From NCBI GenBank assembly GCA_964349045.1, contig CAYGFI010000004.1:1-64000 (forward strand): a DNA stretch of 64,000 bases. The letters run 5' to 3'. Within the stretch, counting starts at the first letter, position 1; every line of letters begins with the position of its first letter. The notes beneath the pieces are model-generated. The model searched no databases. It saw only the letters and a list, made by a program, of their open reading frames with translations, and was not told the DNA's origin. This document shows positions 54,004 to 62,201 of the stretch, piece by piece. Made by a program: the position numbers and the translations under genes. This DNA is from JACJXF01 sp964349045 (GTDB taxonomy: Bacteria > Bacteroidota > Bacteroidia > Bacteroidales > GCA-2748055).

Positions 54004-54930
54004 TTGGAAAAAGGTATTGTAATTAAGTCTACAGGTAGCTGGTATACAGTAAAAACAGAAACCGGTCATATTTTTAACTGCAAAATTCGCGGTACTTATC
54101 GCATAAAAGGAATCCGTGCCACAAGCCCGGTTGCTGTTGGTGATCGTGTTGAGATCAGCGGAACAGAGAAAGACAATATACCGGTAATTGAAAAAATAGA
54201 AGATCGTAAAAATTATATGATCCGCAGAGCCTCAAATCTCTCAAAAGAGTACCAGTTAATTGCCTCAAATATTGATCAGGCATGGATTATAGCAAGCCTG
54301 GTTTCACCAAAAACCTTTCTCCAATTCATTGATCGGTTTTTGGTTACTGCCCAGGCATACAGGATCCCTGCGTCAGTTATATTTAATAAAACAGACCTGT
54401 ATTCTCAATTCCTCATGCAGGAACTGAAGCAATTGATTAATCTTTACGAAGCGATCGGCTATAGATGTTATTCTGTTTCAGCTAAAGAGAAGTTAAATCT
54501 TGATCAACTCAGTAATGATCTCCAGGGTAAAACTACACTTATTTCAGGAAATTCAGGTGTAGGAAAATCCACACTTATCAATGCCCTACATCCTCAACTA
54601 GGCCTTCGAACCGGAAAAATTTCTGATTATCATAATACCGGAAAACACACCACTACTTTTGCTGAAATGGTTGAATTAGGTAATGACACTTATATTATTG
54701 ATACTCCCGGCATTAAGGGTTTTGGTGTTGTAGATTTTGATAAGAGTGAAGTTTTTCATTTTTTTCCTGAGATTTTTAAATTTTCCGAAAAATGCCAGTT
54801 TACCAATTGTTTACACACGCATGAACCGGGATGTGCAGTTAAAAAAGCTGTAGAAAAACTTGAAATTTCACTTTCACGATATGAGAGTTATCTCAGCATT
54901 ATGGATTCTGATGATAGCAGATACCGTTAA
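54004..54930 (+). CDS. rsgA: Ribosome small-subunit GTPase RsgA
   Basis: The 308-residue circularly permuted GTPase assists late 30S maturation. The N-terminal OB domain (1-70) ends in VAVGDRVEISG. The G motifs are permuted: G4 FNKTD (near 130), G1 ISGNSGVGKSTLIN (near 180), G2 TGKHTTTFAE, G3 YIIDTPGIKGFG. The zinc site C-x5-C-x-H-x5-C-like (CQFTNCLHTHEPGC, near 265) is present. The start is TTG at 54004 (no nearby ATG). It is alone, between AT-rich gaps of about 200 and 100 bp. Confidence 0.95.
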   Translation: MEKGIVIKSTGSWYTVKTETGHIFNCKIRGTYRIKGIRATSPVAVGDRVEISGTEKDNIPVIEKIEDRKNYMIRRASNLSKEYQLIASNIDQAWIIASLVSPKTFLQFIDRFLVTAQAYRIPASVIFNKTDLYSQFLMQELKQLINLYEAIGYRCYSVSAKEKLNLDQLSNDLQGKTTLISGNSGVGKSTLINALHPQLGLRTGKISDYHNTGKHTTTFAEMVELGNDTYIIDTPGIKGFGVVDFDKSEVFHFFPEIFKFSEKCQFTNCLHTHEPGCAVKKAVEKLEISLSRYESYLSIMDSDDSRYR

Positions 54931-55034
54931 TCAGGGAAACTTTTACCATGATTGACCGTATGCATAAAATAAAAAAGAATTAAATTGAAATAAGAACTAT
55001 ATTTAATAGTTTTCAATTAACGACCGGTATTCAG

Positions 55035-57878
55035 ATGAAAAAGATTTATTTGATCATTATTTTTGCAATTCTTGCGGTTGTCAGCATAAATATCTTTTTC
55101 CTTTTAAAGCTTAAAAATAATATCCTCGAATATCAGAAATCCCTGGTATCTGAACAAGGAAGGCTTTGCGGTTCATACATTGAAAAAACACTTTCATCAT
55201 ACGAAAACGACCTTACCCGGATTTTATTCCGTAATTCCCAGTTGATTCCGGAAATTTTCAATAATCCAAGGGCCTTTCGCAAAATATCCTCAGATCTGCA
55301 GGGTTTTTATTCAAAAAACAGAGGATTAATTACCAGTATTTCAATTTTCGACAATAAGGATTCATATCTTGGGATGTATCTGACAGATAATGATGAATTG
55401 GTTATTGATACTTTTCCCCGCCAAAATATCAATGATCTTCAAACGAAAGATATAATAATAAAAAAAGAGGGAAATTATAAAAGTTATTTCCCGTTTTTCA
55501 AAAATAATGAATTAACCGGTAATGTTGTTGTAGAAATAAATCTGGATCAATATCTTAATTCAATCTTTTACTTTTTCAAACTTCAGGGTCTCCAATGGCA
55601 ATGGCTTGCCAACAGCAGTAATCAGATCATGATGTGTAATTACCCCGATTCAATTATTATCAGTGATCTTCAAAAAATTTCAGACTTTATCCCATCTGAA
55701 GAATTATTTGTCTTAGAACATTATTACACTGATTCCAAAGGATCCAAAAGAAAGATTATTTCAGCCGTTTATCCGTTAAATGCACTAAACAACGACCTGG
55801 GTATTGGTTTCACGATTGAAACCGGGCAGTTGAATACCATAATTCTGAAAGGGAATTTTCTTCTGATCATGTTCTCCCTTTTGGTGATGATTGTACTACT
55901 GGGAATAGTAATTTACGATATAAATAATGAAAAACAGAGACAAGATAAAAGGTCTTCAGATCTTTTATCCTTAAAGATGATTGTGGAACATTTTCCAGTT
56001 GGTATAATGATCATAGACTCGCTCGGAACCATTAAAAATATTAACCGGACAGGACAAAAAATGTTATTCCTGAATAAGGATGATGTTATTACCGGGAACA
56101 AACTTACAAGTCAGTTACTGGTTTCAAGTAAGTATCTTTTAAAAGAAAATATTAAGGCATCATTCGATTCCTCTCACTTTATATATTATGAAAAAGACGG
56201 TAATGAAATTGTCATTTACCGTAAAGATATCAAAGCACAAATTGCGGGCGAAGAGCTTACTATTTCTGCTTTAATTGATGTTTCACCGCTTGAAAAATCA
56301 AGAAAACAGGAAGCAGCCGCAAACAAAGCCAAATCTGATTTTCTGGCAATGATGAGTCATGAGATAAGGACACAGATGAATGGGATTATCGGAATGACAG
56401 ATAATCTATTACGAGGGAATCTCAGTCCGCAGGAAAAAGAACAGGTAGTAATCATAAAAAAATCATCAGATTTACTTTTAAATATTATCAACGATATTCT
56501 GGATTTTTCAAAAATTGAAGCCGGGAAAATGATGCTTGAAAGGATTCCCTTTAGCCTCAAAGAGGAGATCAGTTTTTCCATTTCGATTTTTAAATCAATG
56601 GCTCAGGAGAAGGGGCTGGAACTTCAAGCCAATATTCATCCCGCTGTCCCTGATCGTTTAATCGGAGATCCATTAAGATTGCGACAGGTAATTTCTAATC
56701 TGATTAATAACGCCATTAAATTTACTCATAAAGGCAAAATTGTAATTGGCGCCAGTCTGATGGAACGGTTTAATTCGTCTCTTAGCCTTTTGTTTACGGT
56801 TGAAGATACAGGTATTGGTATTCCAAAAGAAAATCTGAAAAAGATTTTTGAAAGCTACGAGCAAGGGAGTGATTCCGTTTCACGAAAATATGGTGGAACG
56901 GGGTTGGGAATGGCGATATCAAAGCAGCTTGTTGAATTAATGAACGGTCAGATCTGGGTTGAAAGTCCATCAACTATATCTAAATCTTCGAAGTACCCCG
57001 GTACAAAATTCAGCTTCACTATTGAAGTAAATTCCAATGAGAAACTGCTAAAGAAATTTGACTTTTCTCACATCGACAAATATCTGCAAATATCTGTGCT
57101 GATTCTAACACAAATTAAAGATGAGGACGATACAGTTCATCGATTACTGGACCGATTCGGGATAAGTTATAATTTCGAAACTTACGAGGAAAATTCTATT
57201 AACAGTGCAATTTTTCATATTGAACAGAAAAGAGATTTATATCATATTATTATTATTATGGATAAGCCTGGGTATGATGGATTTTCGCTGGCCCGGCAAT
57301 TGAAAGAAAGTAAACTATCCGAACAATTTCCTATTATATTAATCAGTTCTAATGACCAACCCGGTAATTATGTAAGATCGAAATCATTTGACATAGATTA
57401 TTACCTAATACAACCTTTTGAATCGAATGAAATTTATAGCATTATCCGGGAGAATTTCCCCGGAGTTAAAGACCATGGTGGAGTAACCCAACAAGTAAAT
57501 AAGATTAGAAGAAAAATTCAAATTCTTTTGGCTGATGATAATATTATCAATCAGCGAGTTACACAAAGTATTTTTAAGCATCTTGGTTTTGAAATCGATA
57601 TTGCTCAAAATGGTAAGGAAGCGGTTGAGATGGCTTCTCAAAAAAATTATGATATCATATTTATGGATATTCTGATGCCGGATATGGACGGAATTACTGC
57701 AACAAAAATTATCCGGCAACAAGGAATAAAGGTACCCGTTGTTGCCATTTCTGCAGCAGATGAGCCGGAAATTAGGGCTGAGGCCTATTCTGTGGGTATG
57801 AACGATTTTATTTCCAAGCCAGTTAAAGTAGAATCGATTAAGGAGATTTTGATTAATTGGTTTTCTGAAAGTATTTAG
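55035..57878 (+). CDS. Hybrid sensor histidine kinase with two receiver domains
   Basis: The 947-residue membrane kinase has two membrane helices (3-26 and about 272-297) around an extracytoplasmic sensor domain, then a PAS-like domain (310-420), HisKA (phospho-His near 442 in FLAMMSHEIRTQMNGIIGM), HATPase (550-665, with DTGIGIPKENLKKIFESYEQ and YGGTGLGMAISK), a degenerate receiver (675-800) and a full one (815-945: ILLADDNIINQRVT, MDILMPDMDG, FISKPV). The H-box reads HEIRTQMNG where most have HEIRTPMNG. No DNA-binding output is attached. It is 4 bases from mnmH, an odd pairing. Confidence 0.88.
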   Translation: MKKIYLIIIFAILAVVSINIFFLLKLKNNILEYQKSLVSEQGRLCGSYIEKTLSSYENDLTRILFRNSQLIPEIFNNPRAFRKISSDLQGFYSKNRGLITSISIFDNKDSYLGMYLTDNDELVIDTFPRQNINDLQTKDIIIKKEGNYKSYFPFFKNNELTGNVVVEINLDQYLNSIFYFFKLQGLQWQWLANSSNQIMMCNYPDSIIISDLQKISDFIPSEELFVLEHYYTDSKGSKRKIISAVYPLNALNNDLGIGFTIETGQLNTIILKGNFLLIMFSLLVMIVLLGIVIYDINNEKQRQDKRSSDLLSLKMIVEHFPVGIMIIDSLGTIKNINRTGQKMLFLNKDDVITGNKLTSQLLVSSKYLLKENIKASFDSSHFIYYEKDGNEIVIYRKDIKAQIAGEELTISALIDVSPLEKSRKQEAAANKAKSDFLAMMSHEIRTQMNGIIGMTDNLLRGNLSPQEKEQVVIIKKSSDLLLNIINDILDFSKIEAGKMMLERIPFSLKEEISFSISIFKSMAQEKGLELQANIHPAVPDRLIGDPLRLRQVISNLINNAIKFTHKGKIVIGASLMERFNSSLSLLFTVEDTGIGIPKENLKKIFESYEQGSDSVSRKYGGTGLGMAISKQLVELMNGQIWVESPSTISKSSKYPGTKFSFTIEVNSNEKLLKKFDFSHIDKYLQISVLILTQIKDEDDTVHRLLDRFGISYNFETYEENSINSAIFHIEQKRDLYHIIIIMDKPGYDGFSLARQLKESKLSEQFPIILISSNDQPGNYVRSKSFDIDYYLIQPFESNEIYSIIRENFPGVKDHGGVTQQVNKIRRKIQILLADDNIINQRVTQSIFKHLGFEIDIAQNGKEAVEMASQKNYDIIFMDILMPDMDGITATKIIRQQGIKVPVVAISAADEPEIRAEAYSVGMNDFISKPVKVESIKEILINWFSESI

Positions 57879-57882
57879 AGTC

Positions 57883-58917
57883 ATGTCGAATTTGATTAAC
57901 ATCAGAGAGTTTTTAACCTTAAAAAAAGAAATTCCATTAATAGATGTTCGTTCACCTTCGGAGTTTAAACAGGGACATATTCCCGGAGCAATCAACATTC
58001 CGCTTTTTAATGATGATGAGCGGGCAACCATTGGAAAGCTTTACAAACATTCCGGTCAGAAAGAAGCCATTTTAACCGGTCTGGATATAGCCGGTAAAAA
58101 GATTCGGGTACTTGCAGAATCGGCTATTAAATCAGCGGCAAACAAGAAGCTTATTGTCCATTGCTGGAGAGGCGGAATGCGGAGTTCAACAATGGCCTGG
58201 CTTTTTGAAACATGTGGAATCCAGTGCAATGTTCTTACCGGAGGTTATAAATCCTACCGGAATTATATCCGCGAATTTTTTTGTCTGCCGTTTAATTTTC
58301 TTGTTCTTGGTGGTATGACCGGTTCAGGCAAATCGGCCATCCTGGATGAACTCGAAGGAATGTCCTTTCAGGTGCTTAAACTGGAAGAGATATCTCACCA
58401 TAAAGGTTCTGTATTTGGGAACCTTGGAGAATCTCCGCAAAGTACAAACGAACAATTTGAAAATGATCTGTTTAATGTCCTTTCCCAATTTGACATTAAG
58501 GAGCCCATTTTTGTGGAGGATGAAAGCCGGAATATTGGTCAGAATATAATTCCCCCTGAACTTTTTTATAAAATGTCCAATAGCCGTTTAATTGTTATAG
58601 AAATGGATAAAGAACTACGTATAAGCCGACTGGTGAAAGATTATGGAAAATTCGCAAATCAGGAACTGATAATGTGTATTGAAAAAATTTCGAAAAGGCT
58701 TGGTGGCCGGAATACCCAATCGGCCATTTCTTCCATAGAAGATGGCAGACCGGAAGATGCTGTAAGCATCATTCTATATTATTATGATAAAACATACCAT
58801 TATGGCCTTTCACAAAAGAAAAACAGTGAAATCATTAAAATTATCCTGTCGGGTACTGAAGCGAAAATAAACACTGTTAAAATTCTTGAAGTTCTAAGAA
58901 ACAAGAATATTATCTGA
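57883..58917 (+). CDS. mnmH: tRNA 2-selenouridine synthase MnmH (SelU)
   Basis: The 344-residue enzyme replaces sulfur by selenium at the wobble 2-thiouridine of tRNA-Glu, -Gln and -Lys. The N-terminal rhodanese domain begins LIDVRSPSEFKQGHIPGAIN and carries the catalytic Cys in LIVHCWRGGMRSSTMAW. The C-terminal P-loop domain starts GGMTGSGKSAILDEL and has VEDESRNIGQNIIPPEL. Both halves are complete. Its presence implies a selenophosphate synthetase elsewhere in the genome. It is 4 bases after the kinase gene, likely on one transcript. Confidence 0.95.
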   Translation: MSNLINIREFLTLKKEIPLIDVRSPSEFKQGHIPGAINIPLFNDDERATIGKLYKHSGQKEAILTGLDIAGKKIRVLAESAIKSAANKKLIVHCWRGGMRSSTMAWLFETCGIQCNVLTGGYKSYRNYIREFFCLPFNFLVLGGMTGSGKSAILDELEGMSFQVLKLEEISHHKGSVFGNLGESPQSTNEQFENDLFNVLSQFDIKEPIFVEDESRNIGQNIIPPELFYKMSNSRLIVIEMDKELRISRLVKDYGKFANQELIMCIEKISKRLGGRNTQSAISSIEDGRPEDAVSIILYYYDKTYHYGLSQKKNSEIIKIILSGTEAKINTVKILEVLRNKNII

Positions 58918-59018
58918 AAGTTTTCCTGAACTATATACACATTAGTATTGTTATTATGTGTTAAATCAGAATAAACATTATTAAGTTTACAGATTCAGAA
59001 ATCCTTTAATCTAAAGAC

Positions 59019-59723
59019 ATGAAAAACGAAAGAATTATTGAAACGCTTGGAGGTCTTGCCAAGGAAGAGAAGCTTAAAACTCTGGCTGATCACATAATGC
59101 CCAATACTTTTGTTTTGGAAACAGAAGAGCCTTTTCCAGGTTACCATGGTGCAAATCTACCAACAGAAGCCAAACCGATTTCTGCATTTTTAATCACTAA
59201 AGTGAAATATTCTCCTGAAAAGATATTGCGTATTGCACATAACATAAAGAAATATTTTCCTCATGATTTTGATGCTGTTCCCGGTAAAATTTGTATGCAG
59301 AATGCTGTTTTGCCTTGCATCCGTATCCGTGGTTTTAATAATTACGAACTGATAGGTGATTTGCAGAAATGTTTTTTTTCAGAAGGGATTGAGTTTGCCA
59401 AAAAGCGTAATGTTTTTGCAGATGCGGTAATCCAGCTAAAAAAACATTTTACCATAGAAGAAATTGAAGAAGAAATATATCGTGATCTTGACGAGCATTC
59501 CACTTATTATTTCCGTATTCCAAAGCAAATGAACTGGCAACTTTTTCTTAAAGTGACAAAGGTTGTCAGAAATAATACTGCTGCAAATTTCGATGGTGCT
59601 TTGGCCGCGATATACACCCGGGATATTCTTGATGTTGTGAGGATTTTTGCTCCCGGTATAACAATCGAAACCCTGAAACAATTAAAGGCAAGGTATTCCC
59701 AGGAGCTTGAGAAGTTCGATTAG
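59019..59723 (+). CDS. Unknown conserved cytoplasmic protein
   Basis: The 234-residue protein has no signal peptide or membrane helix. It is a compact alpha/beta sequence: IETLGGLAKEEKLKTLADHI, TFVLETEEPFPGYHGANLPT, and ALPCIRIRGFNNYELIGDLQ-like text (here AVLPCIRIRGFNNYELIGDL), then helical segments to the end. Four Cys are scattered without a clear metal pattern. Good codon use and length indicate a real gene. It follows mnmH by 101 bp and converges on the U32 gene after 3 bp. No family recognised. Confidence 0.65.
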   Translation: MKNERIIETLGGLAKEEKLKTLADHIMPNTFVLETEEPFPGYHGANLPTEAKPISAFLITKVKYSPEKILRIAHNIKKYFPHDFDAVPGKICMQNAVLPCIRIRGFNNYELIGDLQKCFFSEGIEFAKKRNVFADAVIQLKKHFTIEEIEEEIYRDLDEHSTYYFRIPKQMNWQLFLKVTKVVRNNTAANFDGALAAIYTRDILDVVRIFAPGITIETLKQLKARYSQELEKFD

Positions 59724-59726
59724 GGG

Positions 59727-60989
59727 TTACTGAAGAGTTATTTCAGAAGAACTGACCTGTCTATAAACCTTATCAGCCCGTCTTACCAGGGTATTTATCG
59801 GGATACTGCATCGGATTCCCTTTCCTGCTTTAGAAACAGGCTTCTGATCAATCCTGATTTCCGAAATAACGAATTCTACAACACCGGTGGTAGGTCCGGT
59901 AATTATGATATCATCTCCGACATTTATTTCTCCCGTTTCAACAAGCAACTCTGCTACATTTATTTTTTCGAAATAGTTAGTTATTTTGGCACAATAGGTT
60001 TTCCTTCTGGATGCTTTTGAGCCATATACTTCACTCCATTCTCCCAGTTTTTGGCCAAGGTAATATCCATCCCAGAAGCCCCTGTTAAAAACTGTTGACA
60101 GTTTTTGCTTCCAATTCCCGATATGTTGCTGATTGTAAGAATTCAGAATGATTGAATGGATCGCCTCATCATAGCATTTAGTCACAGTTTTGACATATTC
60201 CGGGGAACGTGCCCGCCCTTCAATTTTCAACACCCTGACACCTGAGTCGAGTATTTTATTCAGAAAATGAATAGTCATCAGGTCTTTAGGAGACATAATG
60301 TATTGGTTATCTATTTCCAGTTGATTGCCATTTTCAGTATCCGTGACCAGGTAAGCTCTTCTGCAGGCCTGCAGGCAATCGCCACGGTTAGCTGAATGAT
60401 TATATTCATGGAGGCTAAGGTAGCATTTCCCGGATATAGACATGCAAAGTGCTCCATGAACAAATATTTCAATTTTCACGGGTTCACCGGAAGGTCCTTT
60501 TATTTCCTGAAGTTCAATTGCTTTAGTAATTCGGGCTACCTGATCGAGGTTTAACTCCCTTGCAAGCACTACCACATCTGCAAATTTTGAATAAAATTTT
60601 ACAGAGTCTATATTACTGATATTAAGCTGTGTGGATAAATGTACTTCAACTCCGGCTTTAAATGCATAATCCATTACGGCCTGATCAGAAGCAATGATGG
60701 CGCTTACACCTTCTTTTCCGGCGAGATCAATAAGTTCGCGCATAAGATCCAGTTCATGATCGTAAATAACCGTATTAATTGTCAGGTAAGTTTTAATCCC
60801 GTTTTCTTTTGCCGTTTTAACTAATTGAGGAACATCCCCGCGGGTGAAATTAAAGGAGGATCGGGCGCGCATATTTAATTTTTCAACTCCGAAATAAACA
60901 GAATCGGCACCACCCTGAATGGCAGCCATAAGAGATTCCCATGAGCCAGCCGGAGCAAGAAGTTCAATATCTTTTCGGGTAAAATTCAT
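59727..60989 (-). CDS. U32-family peptidase-like tRNA/rRNA modification protein
   Basis: About 420 residues from the ATG at 60989 (MNFTRKDIELLAPAGSWESL); an upstream ATG adds seven non-conserved residues. The U32 hallmarks are present: GGADSVYFGVEKLNMRAR, EVHLSTQLNISN, and the Cys-rich EIFVHGALCMSISGKCYLSL followed by NRGDCLQACRRAY, whose four Cys bind an Fe-S cluster in relatives. U32 proteins such as TrhP/RlhA hydroxylate tRNA or 23S rNA bases with prephenate. Here it is the last gene of a leftward run after a histidine kinase. Confidence 0.9.
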   Translation of the reverse strand: MNFTRKDIELLAPAGSWESLMAAIQGGADSVYFGVEKLNMRARSSFNFTRGDVPQLVKTAKENGIKTYLTINTVIYDHELDLMRELIDLAGKEGVSAIIASDQAVMDYAFKAGVEVHLSTQLNISNIDSVKFYSKFADVVVLARELNLDQVARITKAIELQEIKGPSGEPVKIEIFVHGALCMSISGKCYLSLHEYNHSANRGDCLQACRRAYLVTDTENGNQLEIDNQYIMSPKDLMTIHFLNKILDSGVRVLKIEGRARSPEYVKTVTKCYDEAIHSIILNSYNQQHIGNWKQKLSTVFNRGFWDGYYLGQKLGEWSEVYGSKASRRKTYCAKITNYFEKINVAELLVETGEINVGDDIIITGPTTGVVEFVISEIRIDQKPVSKAGKGIRCSIPINTLVRRADKVYRQVSSSEITLQ

Positions 60990-61021
60990 TTGGCAAAAGT
61001 ACAATAACATCCAGGATGTTA

Positions 61022-62182
61022 CTATTTTTTTAAAACTATACGGAAGGTGGTACCTTTTTCAGGTTCGGAATTCAGGACAAAGATTTTCCCTTCATGATAC
61101 GTTTCAATAATTCTCTTGGAAAGAGAAAGTCCAAGTCCCCAACCTCTTTGCTTAGTAGTATACCCGGGTTTAAAAATTGTTTTGTGTTTTGATTTTGGGA
61201 TGCCTTTGCCGGTATCGGTAATATCGACATAAACAATTTGAGTATTATCCTGAACTTTAATTGTTATGGTCCCTTCTCCCTCTAATGCATCCATTGCATT
61301 TTTACACAAATTCTCTACAACCCATTCAAAAAGAGCTTCATTTAAAGGAATATTAACTTCGTGTTCAGGGTTATCAATTATGATATTAATTTTATGTGAG
61401 CTTCTGTTTTTCAAATAGTTAACAGAGTTTTGCAATGTTATTAAAAGATTAGTAGGTATCAGAACCGGTTTTGAACCGATTTTGGAAAACCTTTCGGTAA
61501 TTTTTTCGAGTCGTTTGGCATCTTTTTCAAGTTCCTCAACAATACTTGCACGGTTAACATCCTGTTTAAGAAGTTCGACCCATGCATTAAGCGAGGATGT
61601 AGGAGTTCCAAGCTGGTGAGCTGTTTCCTTTGAAAGACCAATCCAGACTTTGTTTTGTTCGGCTTTACGTGAATAGCTGAATGCAAAATAGGAAACAAGG
61701 ATAAACAAGACAATAACTCCAAGCTGGACATACGGAAAATAAACCAGCATAGTAAGAACTGTGGAATCGGTATAATATATGTAATTCTTATCCCCGTCGC
61801 CCAGGTCTATGATCAGACTATCATTCTTTTCCCTCATTCGTTTGAGCTGTTTTGGCAGGTAGTTTTTTCGATCTACTTTAGAAGTATCGAGGTTTCGGTA
61901 AGAAACAATTGTTCCTGCGCTATCTGTCAGGATAACCGGGACGGTATTATTATTTTCTATTACAGAAAAGATAAAATTCAGGTTTATATCATCGCTAACA
62001 GAACTTATCAATTGACGATTTGCTTCGGCCCATAGCTCTACCTTTTCCTTCTCCTGAGCGGAAAGTTGTTTGACCAGCCAGTTAGTATAACCTAATGAAA
62101 GGACACCGATAAGGACCGCGGTCAGAAATAATAAGAATTTCCAACGAGTCTTTTTTTCATAAATATTAAGAGCAACTACCAT
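61022..62182 (-). CDS. Membrane sensor histidine kinase
   Basis: The 386-residue kinase has two membrane helices (about 13-37 and 145-172) flanking a short extracytoplasmic sensor. The phosphoacceptor box is SKETAHQLGTPTSSLNAWVE, the common AHQLGTP form of Bacteroidota orphan kinases. The HATPase has NLCKNAMDALEG, DITDTGKGIPKSKHKTIF and GWGLGLSLSKRIIE. There is no HAMP and no response regulator beside it. It lies 19 bases after the AsmA-like gene and 32 before U32, so all three probably form one operon. Confidence 0.92.
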   Translation of the reverse strand: MVVALNIYEKKTRWKFLLFLTAVLIGVLSLGYTNWLVKQLSAQEKEKVELWAEANRQLISSVSDDINLNFIFSVIENNNTVPVILTDSAGTIVSYRNLDTSKVDRKNYLPKQLKRMREKNDSLIIDLGDGDKNYIYYTDSTVLTMLVYFPYVQLGVIVLFILVSYFAFSYSRKAEQNKVWIGLSKETAHQLGTPTSSLNAWVELLKQDVNRASIVEELEKDAKRLEKITERFSKIGSKPVLIPTNLLITLQNSVNYLKNRSSHKINIIIDNPEHEVNIPLNEALFEWVVENLCKNAMDALEGEGTITIKVQDNTQIVYVDITDTGKGIPKSKHKTIFKPGYTTKQRGWGLGLSLSKRIIETYHEGKIFVLNSEPEKGTTFRIVLKK

Positions 62183-62201
62183 GTAAAAATATTTTAAATT
62201 A

